Shown here: positions 1 through 9,091 of the stretch, one piece after another
How positions within the stretch are numbered: position 1 is the first letter of the stretch
How the letters are laid out: the number at the start of each line of letters is the position of its first letter
DNA from: Sinimarinibacterium arenosum
GTDB lineage: Bacteria > Pseudomonadota > Gammaproteobacteria > Nevskiales > Nevskiaceae
NCBI RefSeq assembly: GCF_005047655.1
Contig: NZ_SUKF01000003.1
Span: 434,001-498,000, forward strand
Direction: 5' to 3'
DNA: 64,000 nt
Translations under genes and position numbers: made by a program
The notes under the pieces: model-generated
What the model was told of the DNA's origin: nothing
The model's database searches: none
What the model saw: the letters and a program-made list of their open reading frames with translations, nothing else

Positions 1-15
1 GCATCTCTCTAAGTC

Positions 16-1116
16 ATGTCCGGCAACACTTACGGCAAGCTATTCTGCGTCACCAGTTTCGGCGAATCGCACGGCGCGGCGATCGGCTGCGTTGTCGATG
101 GCTGCCCGCCGGGTCTGGACCTGTGCGAGGCCGACATTCAGGGGGATCTTGACCGTCGCAAGCCCGGCACCTCCAAATATGTCACCCAGCGCAAGGAACC
201 GGATCAGGTTGAAATCCTGTCAGGTGTATTCGAGGGCAAGACCACCGGCACGCCGATCGCGCTGCTGATCCGTAACACCGACCAGCGCTCGTACGACTAC
301 GAGAAGATCAAGCAGGTGTTCAGGCCGAATCACGCCGATTACGCGTATGTGCAGAAGTACGGCATCCGCGACCATCGTGGCGGCGGCCGTTCCAGCGCCC
401 GGGAAACTGCGGTGCGTGTTGCTGCCGGCGCGATCGCCAAGAAGTTTTTGCAGCAGCGCGTCGGTATCGAGATTCGTGGCTGTCTGGAACAGATGGGGCC
501 GATCAGCGTGGATCGCGTCGACTGGTCCGCGGTCAACAGCAATCCGTTTTTCTGCCCTGATCCCACTCGCGTGCCGGAGCTAGAGGCGCTGATCGATCAG
601 TTGCGCAGCGACGGCGACTCCATTGGCGCACGTCTGTATGTCGAGGCGCGCAATGTGCCGCCGGGCCTCGGTGAACCCGTGTTCGATCGCCTTGACGCCG
701 ATATTGCGGCGGCGCTGATGTCGATCAACGCGGTCAAGGGTGTCGAGATCGGCGACGGCATGGCGGTTGCCGCAATGAAAGGTACCGAGCACCGCGACGA
801 GCTGAGCCCGCAGGGATTCCTGGCGAACCATTCGGGGGGGGTTGCCGGCGGCATCAGCACCGGTCAGACCGTGGTCGCACGCTACGCGATCAAGCCGACG
901 TCGAGCATCACCACACCGGGGCAGAGCATCGATGAGACCGGTGCGGCGACGCCAATGCGCACCACGGGTCGCCACGATCCCTGCGTGGGCCTGCGTGCAA
1001 CGCCGATCGGTGAGGCGATGCTGGCGCTGGTGCTGATGGATCACTATCTGCGCCAGCGCGCACAGAATGCCGACGTCGTCGTCGACACGCCGCGTATTCC
1101 GGGCGGGACCGACTGA
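16..1116 (+). CDS. aroC: Chorismate synthase
   Basis: Catalyses the last shikimate-pathway step, 5-enolpyruvylshikimate-3-phosphate to chorismate, using reduced FMN; acts as a cytoplasmic tetramer. The 366-residue length is normal. All family signatures are visible: GESHG at residues 16-20, the [18 protein letters not shown] block at about 122-139, and an RTTGRHDP motif at about 315. The ATG lies only 15 bases from the window edge, so the upstream context is cut off. The MFS gene follows with its ATG directly after the stop codon, so the two are probably co-transcribed. The chorismate made here feeds the tryptophan genes further along the window. Confidence 0.98.
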   Translation: MSGNTYGKLFCVTSFGESHGAAIGCVVDGCPPGLDLCEADIQGDLDRRKPGTSKYVTQRKEPDQVEILSGVFEGKTTGTPIALLIRNTDQRSYDYEKIKQVFRPNHADYAYVQKYGIRDHRGGGRSSARETAVRVAAGAIAKKFLQQRVGIEIRGCLEQMGPISVDRVDWSAVNSNPFFCPDPTRVPELEALIDQLRSDGDSIGARLYVEARNVPPGLGEPVFDRLDADIAAALMSINAVKGVEIGDGMAVAAMKGTEHRDELSPQGFLANHSGGVAGGISTGQTVVARYAIKPTSSITTPGQSIDETGAATPMRTTGRHDPCVGLRATPIGEAMLALVLMDHYLRQRAQNADVVVDTPRIPGGTD

Positions 1117-1117
1117 C

Positions 1118-2272
1118 ATGCGCTTGCTCTCTGTAGGCGCGACGCGCCTGCAGACGCGTCTGGCCGGGTTCTATTTCTTCTACTACGCCACGGTTGGCGC
1201 GTTCCTGCCGTACTGGGCGCCCTATCTCGCTGCGCGAGGATTTTCCGCCGAGCAGATGGGCATCGCCTTTGCGCTGATGGGAGTGATGCGGTCGATCGTG
1301 CCGATCGCCTGGGGCACTTGGTCCGACCGCAGCGGCCACCGCATCGTGCTGATTCGTGGTGCAGCTCTGGCGGCGCTGGCGATGTTTCTGGCGATTCCGT
1401 TCGTCGACGGCGTGCTGCGCATTGGGCTGCTGATGGTCGGGTACACCGTGTTCTGGCACGCACTGCTGCCGCAGTTCGAAGTCGTGGCGCTGAACCATCT
1501 GCGGGTCAAGGGCGGGGACTACAGCCGCGTGCGCTTGTGGGGTTCCGTCGGCTTTGTGATCGCGGTACTGGGGCTGGGTTTTGCCCTGGATCTCACTGGC
1601 ATCCTGTGGCTGCCGTGGCTGGTCGGCATTTTCTGGCTGGGCATGGCGGCATCAGCGTGGAGCGTGCCGGAACCGCCGTCCACGCTGACGCCCGGCGCGG
1701 TCCGCAACTCGATCTGGAGCACGCTGCGTCAGCCGCAAGTGCTGGTGTTTTTGGGTATTTGTTTCGCGTCGCAGCTGAGTTTCGCGCCGTACTACAACTT
1801 TTTCACGCTGTTTCTTGAACGCCATGCGTACAGTCGCAGCGCCGCCGGCCTGCTGTGGTCGCTGGGTGTCGTTGCCGAAATCGGCTTGTTCATGGTGGCC
1901 GGTCGCCTGATCGGGCAGTTCGGCGCACGGCGGTTGCTGGTCATTGTGCTTTTCTGCACGGCTATCCGCTGGGGTGTTACCGCTGCGGCGGTCGACAGCT
2001 GGGTCCTACTGCTGTTCGCGCAGCTGTCGCACGCGATCACCTTCGGCGCCTATCACGCGATTGCAGTGCACTACGTGCAGCAGTTGTTTCCGGCCGATCT
2101 GCAGGGCCGTGGGCAGGCGGTGTACAACGCCGTCGCGTACGGAGTGGGCGGCTCGGTCGGCAGTCTGCTTGCAGGCTATGCATGGGAAGGCATATCGCCG
2201 GAATCAGTGTTCTATGGCGCGGCACTGGTGGCCCTGGCCGGCTGGCTACTGGCGTGGCGCCACCTGCGCTGA
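1118..2272 (+). CDS. MFS transporter, HcaT/MFS_1-like
   Basis: Predicted inner-membrane transporter of the major facilitator superfamily, 384 residues and very hydrophobic, with about 12 membrane spans. The N-terminal part (FYFFYYATVGAFLPYWAPYL) and the conserved loop between helices 2 and 3 resemble the MFS_1-like group that contains the phenylpropionate permease HcaT and nucleoside/sugar permeases. The ATG at 1118 is preferred over an upstream in-frame ATG at 1067 because the latter lies inside aroC and adds 17 polar residues. The start directly follows the aroC stop. The substrate cannot be read from the sequence. Confidence 0.85.
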   Translation: MRLLSVGATRLQTRLAGFYFFYYATVGAFLPYWAPYLAARGFSAEQMGIAFALMGVMRSIVPIAWGTWSDRSGHRIVLIRGAALAALAMFLAIPFVDGVLRIGLLMVGYTVFWHALLPQFEVVALNHLRVKGGDYSRVRLWGSVGFVIAVLGLGFALDLTGILWLPWLVGIFWLGMAASAWSVPEPPSTLTPGAVRNSIWSTLRQPQVLVFLGICFASQLSFAPYYNFFTLFLERHAYSRSAAGLLWSLGVVAEIGLFMVAGRLIGQFGARRLLVIVLFCTAIRWGVTAAAVDSWVLLLFAQLSHAITFGAYHAIAVHYVQQLFPADLQGRGQAVYNAVAYGVGGSVGSLLAGYAWEGISPESVFYGAALVALAGWLLAWRHLR

Positions 2273-2302
2273 ACATCGGGTGCCAAGTCGTCAGAGCGCG
2301 TC

Positions 2303-3262
2303 TCAGCTCACAGTGTCGTAGGAGAGCAGCAGGTCGGCAATCTCTGCGCGGCTGCCGTCACTGCGGGTATAGCTGCCGCTTTGTGCGACGCTGTCGCCGT
2401 TCTCGAACGTGCTGGCGGTATTCGCGTAATCCAGTCCGATCGAATCGACGCCGGCACTGGCGAGATCCTGCAGTTGCTGTGTGCCGTCGCTGTTCCAGCT
2501 CAGCAGGCGCAGGCGCGAGTAGACCGCGTCGCTGTTGTTGATAACGCCATCGCCGTTATCGTCATAGCGACGCAGCGCCTCGAAGCCATTGGCATCGCCA
2601 TTCTGGTCGCCGAACAGTTCACGTCCATCGTCGATCTGACCGTTGCCGTTGCGGTCCAGTGCCAGCAGAGCATCGCCGCCGGTGGCAACGCTGGCGCGGT
2701 CCTGTATGCCGTCGGCATTCAGATCGAAGCTCACACCGTTGGCGACGCCGGTCGTTTCCAGGCCGTTGCCGTTCAGGTCCAGCATCATCGGATCGGATTT
2801 CTGCGGTGCCGGCTTTGGCGTCTGCCGCAGGACCAGATGCTCGTAGGTGAGGTCGGCCTCGACGATCTGAACGCCGTTATCGCTGACCTGGACGTCGCGG
2901 ATATGAACCTGGACCCCGAGATACTCCATTTCGGTGGTCTGCTGCGTGCGCCCCGGCGTTGACGGCGTCAGGGCCGGGGCGGTGTCGGTCACGGCGGCAT
3001 CCGGTGCGGAGCTGGTTTGGGAATCGGCAGAGGCTGCAGTTTCGCTCGATACGGGAGTGTCGCCGGAATCACTTGAATGCAGCACGCAGCGGTCGAGAAT
3101 CTGCCACGCGACCGATGAGTTACGTTGGTCGCGGATTTCGCGGCTCAGGTGATCCGTTTCGGGCGCGGATGCGGAGCTTTCGCCGGACGGGTTGCGCGAA
3201 CCTGAAGCTGCGCGGTCAGGGCGCAAGGGAGCGTGGCTGCCGGAAAATGCGGAGATATACAT
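2303..3262 (-). CDS. EF-hand/dockerin-like calcium-binding protein
   Basis: 319 residues with two parts. Residues 1-110 are rich in Ser, Ala, Thr and Asp and look disordered. Residues about 160-245 carry a series of Asp/Asn-rich calcium-binding loops: DLNGNG at 162, DLNADG at 180, a canonical EF loop DRNGNGQIDDGRE at 203-215, and DDNGDGVINNSD at 234-245. No signal peptide is seen, which is common for the Ca-binding C-terminal modules of surface or secreted proteobacterial proteins. A strong ribosome site (AAAAGGAG) precedes the ATG. It lies 20 bases downstream of the small gene 3283-3663 on the same strand and is probably co-transcribed. Function is unknown beyond likely calcium binding. Confidence 0.75.
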   Translation of the reverse strand: MYISAFSGSHAPLRPDRAASGSRNPSGESSASAPETDHLSREIRDQRNSSVAWQILDRCVLHSSDSGDTPVSSETAASADSQTSSAPDAAVTDTAPALTPSTPGRTQQTTEMEYLGVQVHIRDVQVSDNGVQIVEADLTYEHLVLRQTPKPAPQKSDPMMLDLNGNGLETTGVANGVSFDLNADGIQDRASVATGGDALLALDRNGNGQIDDGRELFGDQNGDANGFEALRRYDDNGDGVINNSDAVYSRLRLLSWNSDGTQQLQDLASAGVDSIGLDYANTASTFENGDSVAQSGSYTRSDGSRAEIADLLLSYDTVS

Positions 3263-3282
3263 GACGACTCTCCTTTTACGCC

Positions 3283-3663
3283 TCAGCTGGAAAATTGGGG
3301 GAAGTCGGTGCGTCGTCGGGCCGCACGTCCGCTGGGTGCCGTCGAACCGGCGCTACGTCGCGTGCGCAGACGCGTGAGCAGTAGGCGATCGCGCAAACGA
3401 ACCCAGAACGTCTCGCGCCGCACCCGCAATTCGATGCAGCCTCGCGGGCTCAACTGATACCAGCGTTCGCCGTCAATTTCGCAGCGGTCAATCAGATCCT
3501 GCGCATAAAGTCGTTCCAGCAGCCGATGCATGTCGTCGCTGCGCAGGCCGACCTGGGCCCATTCGTCGAGCAGATCGGATTCGGCCATCGGCAGCCGCGT
3601 GTCGATGCGATCGCCCAGCATCTGCGCAAACGCGTTCAACAGCGTGCTGCTCGTGATTTTCAT
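3283..3663 (-). CDS. Small hypothetical protein, possible winged-helix fold
   Basis: Product of 126 residues starting MKITSSTLLNAFAQ; a longer in-frame start at 3726 exists but has no ribosome site. The N-terminal 85 residues look helical and end in RWYQLSPRGCIELR, which resembles the wing of a winged-helix domain; the C-terminal 40 residues are Arg-rich and low in complexity. It is followed after 20 bases by the EF-hand gene, suggesting a two-gene operon. I do not recognise a family, so any DNA-binding role is inference from the predicted fold and charge. Confidence 0.55.
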   Translation of the reverse strand: MKITSSTLLNAFAQMLGDRIDTRLPMAESDLLDEWAQVGLRSDDMHRLLERLYAQDLIDRCEIDGERWYQLSPRGCIELRVRRETFWVRLRDRLLLTRLRTRRSAGSTAPSGRAARRRTDFPQFSS

Positions 3664-3747
3664 GGCGGCCTCCGGGATACCTGGGGATGTATCGGCCGGA
3701 GGCGGAAAATCTTGAGTAGCACCCAAGGGCGTGAAATTCCTCGGGAA

Positions 3748-4644
3748 CTACAGGTCGATCTGCTCCACGGGCGGTAGCGAGATCGAGCCTTGTTCATGCC
3801 AATGGCGGTGGTTGAAGACCTGGCCGTCATTGCGCACCCGCATCACGGCGTCCAGATCGATATCGGCATGAATCCAGCCCGGTTCATCGCGTCGCCCTTC
3901 GACCACAACTCCATTGTCAGGAAAGCCGTAGTCGGGTGGGCCGAATACTGCCGCGCGTCCGGTATTGATATCGATCGCAGGTGACCAGGGGGCCAGGCCA
4001 ACCAGGGGGGACTGTGCGACGTAGCACTGGTTTTCCAGTGCGCGTGCCTGGCAGCCGACACGCACGCGGTGATAGCCGGCTTGCGTGTCGGTACAGCTGG
4101 GAACGACCAGCAGCTCGGCGCCGGCTTCGCATTGCGCGCGTGCCAGCAGCGGAAATTCGCTGTCGTAGCAGAGATTGATCGCGATCATGCCGAGCGCGGT
4201 GCGGAATACTTTGAGGCCGCTGTCCGCTGAAGCCGAAATGTCCCAGCTTTCGCGCTCGAAGCGCGTCACGATCTGCTTGTCCTGGAATCCGACGCCGCCG
4301 TCCGGGGCGCACAACCAGGCGCGGTTGACGGTGCATGATTCGGACAGCGTCCAGGGCAGGCTGCCGGCGACGATGTAAACCCCCAGTTCAGTCGCCAGCC
4401 GCCGGTGCAGCGCAAGATAGTCGTGCCTCAAACCCTGTAGTGCCTGGACCTGGCGCCCCAGATCGGCGCGCGTGTCCGCATCGAACAGTGCAGCAAGGCT
4501 CATCGCTGCGTACTCTGGATACACCAGCAGTTGCGCACCGTCGTCGGTCGCCATTTGGCACCAGTGTCGCAGCTGTGCCTCAACCTCGTTCCACGTGCGC
4601 GGTTCGGAAACCGGGTACTGCGAGACGGCCAGTTTGATAGTCAT
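3748..4644 (-). CDS. Carbon-nitrogen hydrolase (nitrilase superfamily)
   Basis: Predicted cytoplasmic amidase/nitrilase-superfamily enzyme of 298 residues. The full catalytic triad is visible: Glu44 in VYPEY, Lys123 in FQDKQ, and the nucleophile Cys159 in INLCYDSEFP. The CYDSEFP context is typical of amidase or omega-amidase-like branches rather than true nitrilases. ATG start with a GAGGG ribosome site. It follows a GNAT acetyltransferase gene (27-base gap), which in turn overlaps an NTF2-like gene, so the three read as one operon. The substrate is unknown; pairing with an acetyltransferase suggests an amine or amide substrate, but this is inference. Confidence 0.88.
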   Translation of the reverse strand: MTIKLAVSQYPVSEPRTWNEVEAQLRHWCQMATDDGAQLLVYPEYAAMSLAALFDADTRADLGRQVQALQGLRHDYLALHRRLATELGVYIVAGSLPWTLSESCTVNRAWLCAPDGGVGFQDKQIVTRFERESWDISASADSGLKVFRTALGMIAINLCYDSEFPLLARAQCEAGAELLVVPSCTDTQAGYHRVRVGCQARALENQCYVAQSPLVGLAPWSPAIDINTGRAAVFGPPDYGFPDNGVVVEGRRDEPGWIHADIDLDAVMRVRNDGQVFNHRHWHEQGSISLPPVEQIDL

Positions 4645-4671
4645 CGGACCCTCGCGTTTGTCATGACTGCA

Positions 4672-5265
4672 TCAGGCTTCGAGTGAACGCATCCAGAACG
4701 TCATGGGTTTTTCAGTGGATTCGGATTGCCCGATATCCGGCCACGACAGCGTCGTGCGCAGATGCGGCGCCCTGCGGTAGCCACGATGCTGCCAGAAGCT
4801 GTCGTTGGGAATGTAGCCAATGGGTTTGCGCGGATCGTCCACGTCACGCTCAACGGCACAGAACGCGCAGACCGACAAACCGTGCTGGCGCGCGTGCGCC
4901 TCGCGCAATTCGAAAAATTTCACGCCCAGGCCCCGACCGCGGTATGCGGGCAACAGCACCGATTCGCCGAAGTAATCGATGCTCCCCAGCGCAACGCCGG
5001 CGTCGAGGAATGGCTGCTGCATGTCCACCGGAGCATCGGTTAGTGGCAATACGGTGGATGCGCCAACACAGCGATCGCCGTCCCAGACCAGAATCGCCAG
5101 ACTTCGCGGGCAGCTGACATACATTTGCAGATAGCGGCTTTCGTAGGCGAGGCTGCCTTCATACAGATACGGCCAGTCGCGAAACACGACGATCCGCAGC
5201 TGTGCCAGCGCGTCGAGCTGCGTGGCGATCTGGCCACCGCAAAGCGATTCGATGCGCAGGCTCAC
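4672..5265 (-). CDS. GNAT family N-acetyltransferase
   Basis: 197 residues with the acetyl-CoA-binding motif A of GCN5-related acetyltransferases, LLPAYRGRGLGVKFFELREA (R/Q-x-x-G-x-G/A). The GTG start overlaps the stop of the upstream NTF2-like gene in a GTGA arrangement, indicating translational coupling. The nitrilase-family gene follows. The acceptor substrate cannot be told from sequence. The protein is somewhat longer than the shortest GNATs, with about 90 residues before motif A. Confidence 0.85.
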   Translation of the reverse strand: MSLRIESLCGGQIATQLDALAQLRIVVFRDWPYLYEGSLAYESRYLQMYVSCPRSLAILVWDGDRCVGASTVLPLTDAPVDMQQPFLDAGVALGSIDYFGESVLLPAYRGRGLGVKFFELREAHARQHGLSVCAFCAVERDVDDPRKPIGYIPNDSFWQHRGYRRAPHLRTTLSWPDIGQSESTEKPMTFWMRSLEA

Positions 5266-5666
5266 GCGCCGACCTGATGCAGCCAGTTCTGCAGGTTGTA
5301 GTAGTTGGTTACGCGCGAGACCTTGCCGTCACGGATATCGAAAAAGGCGCCGCCCGGCAGCCGGTAGGTCTGGCCGCGGGCGGGCGGCAGCCCTTCATCG
5401 GTGTTCAGGTAGGTGCCCAGCACGGTGTACTCGGCGGCCGCGCGCGTCCCGTCGGCGTTGCACAGAATCTGGATATCGACGATCTGTTCGCGGTAACAGG
5501 CATTCATTTGATCAATGAACCGCCGGAAAGCGGGCTTGCCGCTCTCGCGGCCGCCCTGGTTGATGTCGTGGCTGACGTCGTCGGTCAGCAGCGCGAAGAA
5601 GTCTTCCCAGTGCCCGGCATTGAAAGCGGCGTAGTAACGGTCGATGAGCTGTACGGTCGTGAGCAT
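5262..5666 (-). CDS. NTF2-like/ketosteroid isomerase-related protein
   Basis: 134-residue single-domain protein of the SnoaL/NTF2-like superfamily. It opens with the typical helix RYYAAFNAGHWEDFFALLTD and continues with an alternating strand pattern to the end. It resembles the group called ketosteroid isomerase-related protein, which need not act on steroids. The ATG at 5666 is preferred over an in-frame TTG at 5678. Its stop overlaps the GTG of the GNAT gene. Role unknown; the operon partner genes suggest small-molecule metabolism. Confidence 0.75.
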   Translation of the reverse strand: MLTTVQLIDRYYAAFNAGHWEDFFALLTDDVSHDINQGGRESGKPAFRRFIDQMNACYREQIVDIQILCNADGTRAAAEYTVLGTYLNTDEGLPPARGQTYRLPGGAFFDIRDGKVSRVTNYYNLQNWLHQVGA

Positions 5667-5760
5667 TGCGGCGTCCAAAGAGCAGGAAATCGGCAGGGTA
5701 TGCAGGCGGGAGGATGTCGCGTCAGTTTACGAAACACCTGGTTGATGCGGCCAGCACGCA

Positions 5761-6630
5761 TCAAGCCGGCACTGAAAGTTGCTCGATCAGCGCGCTGGCA
5801 GCACCGGACAGGGTGCGACGCTGATGCCAGACCAGACCCAGCTCGCGATACAGATTCAGCCCGCGAACCGACAGCCGACACAAACTGTCGTCGACCATCG
5901 AGTCCGGCAACACGCTCCAGCCCAGTCCGATGCCGGCGAGCATCTTCAGTGTTTCGAGATAGTTGGTCGCCAGGCGTACCCGTGGTGCCACACCTTGACG
6001 CTGCAATTCGGCAGTGACGATGCGGTGGGTGTAGGTGGCCGCATCCGGCAGGACCGCGGGGTGCTCCGCCAGATCGCGCAGTCGCAGATTGTTGCGACCG
6101 GCGAGCGGATGTTGAGGTGCGACCACTACGCTCATCGGGTCGGGCCAGATCAGCCGCTGCTCCAGCTGCGGCAACGGCTGCGTGGGCAGGGTGACGATGC
6201 CGAGTTCCAGCTTGCCGTTCAGTACAGATTCGCAGGCCACCTCGGAATCCATGAAATGGATGTCCAGATCGACGTTGGGAAACTGCATCGTATAGCTACG
6301 CAGCACCGGAGGCAGACGATGCAGGCCGATATGATGGCTGGTGCCAATGGACAGGCGTCCGCCAACGTCCTCATTCAGGCTCGACAAGGCGCGGCGCGCG
6401 TCCTCGATGTCCTGCAGCGCCTTCTTTGCATACGGCAGCAGTGTGCGTCCGGCATCGGTCAGGCTGACTCTTCGACCCACCCGGTCGAAGAGTGGGTGGC
6501 CAATCTGCTGTTCCAGTGCGGTGATGCGCTTGCTGACGGCCGGCTGCGACAAGTGCAGCTCCTCGGCGGCCTGAGTGAATGACGCACCTTCCGCGACCTC
6601 GACGAATGCCACCAGCAGCTGTGTGTCCAT
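5761..6630 (-). CDS. LysR-family transcriptional regulator, divergent from leuC
   Basis: 289 residues, the usual LysR length. N-terminal winged helix-turn-helix at about 1-60 (FVEVAEGASFTQAAEELHLS) followed by the LysR substrate-binding domain. It is transcribed away from the leuC operon with a 115-bp shared intergenic region that holds a perfect 7+7 palindrome just upstream of this ATG. LysR proteins in this position commonly regulate the divergent neighbour, so control of leuCDB is likely, with leucine or an isopropylmalate as possible effector (inference). Autoregulation is also likely from the operator position. Confidence 0.9.
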   Translation of the reverse strand: MDTQLLVAFVEVAEGASFTQAAEELHLSQPAVSKRITALEQQIGHPLFDRVGRRVSLTDAGRTLLPYAKKALQDIEDARRALSSLNEDVGGRLSIGTSHHIGLHRLPPVLRSYTMQFPNVDLDIHFMDSEVACESVLNGKLELGIVTLPTQPLPQLEQRLIWPDPMSVVVAPQHPLAGRNNLRLRDLAEHPAVLPDAATYTHRIVTAELQRQGVAPRVRLATNYLETLKMLAGIGLGWSVLPDSMVDDSLCRLSVRGLNLYRELGLVWHQRRTLSGAASALIEQLSVPA

Positions 6631-6644
6631 GGGCGTCTATTCGG

Positions 6645-6659
6645 ATTCCATTATGGAAT
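6645..6659. promoter_or_regulatory. Palindromic operator between lysR and leuC
   Basis: Sequence ATTCCAT-T-ATGGAAT, a perfect 7-bp inverted repeat around one central base, 15 bases upstream of the LysR ATG. AT-rich sequence (TATATAA) follows immediately on the leuC side. It contains a T-N11-A spacing compatible with LysR-type binding. No other protein candidate is apparent. Confidence 0.6.
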
Positions 6660-6745
6660 GCAGTATATAAGAACGATTCATTGGAGTTATTGAAAAATCA
6701 GGCTTACTCTGTGCGCCGTTCTCACTGCACGACACGCCGACTGCC

Positions 6746-8149
6746 ATGGCCAAGACGCTCTACGACAAGATCTGGGATGCCCACACCGTCATCGATCAAG
6801 GCGATGGTTCGGCTTTGATCTACATCGATCGCCACCTGGTTCATGAAGTCACCAGCCCACAGGCGTTCGACGGTCTGCGCCTGAACGGCCGCAAGCCGTG
6901 GCGGCTCGCTGCGAATCTGGCGGTACCGGATCACAACGTGCCGACAGTGAACCGCCGCTTGGGCATCAGCGATCCGATCTCGCGTGCGCAGCTCGATGCC
7001 CTGGACGCCAACTGCCGCGACTTCGGCATTACCAAATTTGACCTGATGGATGTCCGTCAGGGCATCGTGCATGTCATCGGCCCGGAACAGGGCGCGACGC
7101 TGCCGGGCATGACTGTGGTCTGCGGTGATTCGCACACCTCGACCCATGGCGCGTTTGGCGCGCTGGCCTTCGGAATCGGCACCTCCGAAGTCGAGCATGC
7201 CCTGGCGACCCAGACCCTGGTCCTGAAGAAAGCCAAGACCATGCAGATTCGGGTCAATGGCCATGTCGGACCGGGTGTGACGGCCAAGGACATCACTCTG
7301 GCGATCATCGGCGAGATCGGAACTGCCGGTGGCACCGGCTATGTCATCGAATACGCCGGCGAAGCGATCGAGGACCTGTCGATGGAAGGCCGCATGACCC
7401 TGTGCAACATGGCGATCGAAGGCGGCGCGCGTGCGGGCCTGGTTGCCGTGGACGACAAGACCATCGATTACGTCAAAGGCCGGCCGTTCGCGCCCAAGCC
7501 GGAGCAATGGGAAGCCGCAGTCGCCGAGTGGAAAACACTGCACAGCGATCCCGAGGCGCGGTTCGACCGCGTCGTCGAGATCCATGCCGCATCCATTGAG
7601 CCGCAGGTCACCTGGGGCACCTCGCCGGAGATGGTCGGCCCGGTCTCGGCGCGGGTGCCTGATCCGGCGCAGATCGAAGACCCTGTGAAGCGCAATGGCA
7701 TGCAAAAGGCGCTGGCCTACATGGGTTTGACGGCGAACACGCCGATCACGCAGATCGCAATCGACAAAGTCTTCATCGGGTCATGCACCAATTCCCGGAT
7801 CGAGGACCTGCGCGCTGCCGCAGCGGTGGTCCGAGGCAAGCGCAAGGCAGACAGCGTCAAGCTGGCGATGGTCGTTCCCGGCTCCGGTCTGGTGAAGCAA
7901 CAGGCCGAGGCTGAGGGTCTGGATAAGGTCTTTCTGGATGCCGGCTTCGAGTGGCGCGAGCCAGGCTGCTCGATGTGTCTGGCAATGAACGCCGACCGCC
8001 TGGAGCCGGGCGAGCGCTGTGCCTCGACCTCGAATCGCAATTTCGAAGGTCGCCAGGGGCAGGGAGGGCGGACGCATCTGGTGTCGCCGGCGATGGCTGC
8101 CGCCGCCGGAATCGCGGGTCACTTCACCGATATCAGGAGCTGGACGTGA
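6746..8149 (+). CDS. leuC: 3-isopropylmalate dehydratase large subunit
   Basis: Large subunit of isopropylmalate isomerase, which interconverts 2- and 3-isopropylmalate in leucine synthesis. 467 residues, full length. The three [4Fe-4S] cluster cysteines are present: Cys347 (GSCTNSR), Cys408 and Cys411 (GCSMC). The protein works as a heterodimer with LeuD, encoded at 8424. Its stop codon overlaps the GTG of a small VOC-like gene that separates leuC from leuD. It heads a plus-strand run divergent from a LysR gene. Confidence 0.98.
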   Translation: MAKTLYDKIWDAHTVIDQGDGSALIYIDRHLVHEVTSPQAFDGLRLNGRKPWRLAANLAVPDHNVPTVNRRLGISDPISRAQLDALDANCRDFGITKFDLMDVRQGIVHVIGPEQGATLPGMTVVCGDSHTSTHGAFGALAFGIGTSEVEHALATQTLVLKKAKTMQIRVNGHVGPGVTAKDITLAIIGEIGTAGGTGYVIEYAGEAIEDLSMEGRMTLCNMAIEGGARAGLVAVDDKTIDYVKGRPFAPKPEQWEAAVAEWKTLHSDPEARFDRVVEIHAASIEPQVTWGTSPEMVGPVSARVPDPAQIEDPVKRNGMQKALAYMGLTANTPITQIAIDKVFIGSCTNSRIEDLRAAAAVVRGKRKADSVKLAMVVPGSGLVKQQAEAEGLDKVFLDAGFEWREPGCSMCLAMNADRLEPGERCASTSNRNFEGRQGQGGRTHLVSPAMAAAAGIAGHFTDIRSWT

Positions 8150-8424
8150 AGCCGCTGGTTGAAGGACAGACGCCGCATCTGTCGCTGTGCGTTGCAGATG
8201 TTGATGCGTCGCTGGAGGAATTCAGCCGGCAGCTGGGTTGTGCGCCCTGCTTTTTTGTCAGCGGAGAGTTCGCGCTGTGGCAGACACAGGACTTCAATGT
8301 GTCGATTCGCCGCGGTGGGCTTTCGACCTCGGCTGTCGATCAGGCTTGGGCGCGGTTCACCACACAACCGCAAATGCATGACAGCCTGGGTCTGCGGCCC
8401 GGGCATCGCAAGGAGATTCACTGA
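8146..8424 (+). CDS. Small VOC/glyoxalase-like protein between leuC and leuD
   Basis: Product of 92 residues that starts at GTG 8146, overlapping the leuC TGA, with an AGGAG ribosome site 7 bases before. Its stop overlaps the ATG of leuD by one base. The N-terminal 55 residues ([20 protein letters not shown], then a strand-rich stretch) match the first beta-alpha-beta-beta-beta unit of the vicinal oxygen chelate superfamily. The second unit is absent, so it is about half a usual VOC protein and may function as a dimer. The tight coupling on both sides argues for real translation with the isomerase subunits. Function unknown. Confidence 0.65.
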   Translation: MKPLVEGQTPHLSLCVADVDASLEEFSRQLGCAPCFFVSGEFALWQTQDFNVSIRRGGLSTSAVDQAWARFTTQPQMHDSLGLRPGHRKEIH

Positions 8425-9062
8425 TGCGCGCCTTTACCGTATTGACCTCCAAGGTCATGCCGCTGGACCGGCCCAACGTTGATACCGACGCGATCATTCC
8501 GAAGCAGTATCTGAAATCGATCCGCCGTACCGGCTTCGGCCCGTTTCTTTTCGATGACTGGCGCTATCTCGATCCCGGCACGTTGGAGGTTGATCCGGCG
8601 ACGCGGCGGCCCAATCCGGACTTCGTACTGAACGATCCGAAGCATGCTGGAGCGCAGATTCTGATTGCGCGCGAAAACTTCGGCTGCGGCTCCTCGCGTG
8701 AGCACGCGGTCTGGGCCTTGGACGACTACGGCTTTCGTGCGGTGATCGCCCCGAGCTTCGCAGACATCTTCTTCTCCAACTGTTTCAAGAATGGCTTGTT
8801 GCCGGTGGTTCTGAAGGCAGACGAAGTGCAGGCGATTTTCGAAGGGGTCGCTTCTGATCCGGGCAAGCAGTTCACGATTGACCTGCCGGCGCAGGAACTG
8901 CGCTTGCCCTGCGGCAAGGCATTCAAGTTCGAGATCAACCCGCATCACAAGCACAACATGGTCAACGGTCTGGATGAGATTGGGCTGACGCTGCAGCAGG
9001 CGGACGTGATTCGTGCCTATGAGGCACGTCGAGCGCAGCAGGCACCCTGGCTGTTCAACTGA
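8424..9062 (+). CDS. leuD: 3-isopropylmalate dehydratase small subunit
   Basis: Small (swivel-domain) subunit of isopropylmalate isomerase, 212 residues, partner of LeuC. Typical features include [20 protein letters not shown] near the N-terminus and [15 protein letters not shown] in the middle, which supplies substrate-binding residues. The ATG overlaps the stop of the small VOC-like gene and has an AAGGAG ribosome site inside that gene. leuB follows after 29 bases. Confidence 0.97.
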   Translation: MRAFTVLTSKVMPLDRPNVDTDAIIPKQYLKSIRRTGFGPFLFDDWRYLDPGTLEVDPATRRPNPDFVLNDPKHAGAQILIARENFGCGSSREHAVWALDDYGFRAVIAPSFADIFFSNCFKNGLLPVVLKADEVQAIFEGVASDPGKQFTIDLPAQELRLPCGKAFKFEINPHHKHNMVNGLDEIGLTLQQADVIRAYEARRAQQAPWLFN

Positions 9063-9091
9063 CCCCCACTGAATTTGCATCGGCGAACATC

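Noticed and set aside
4370-4378. TGTAAAC half-site inside the nitrilase-type gene (similar half-sites at 54484 and 58840)
   Set aside because: Only half of the inverted repeat is present and the position is internal to a coding region.
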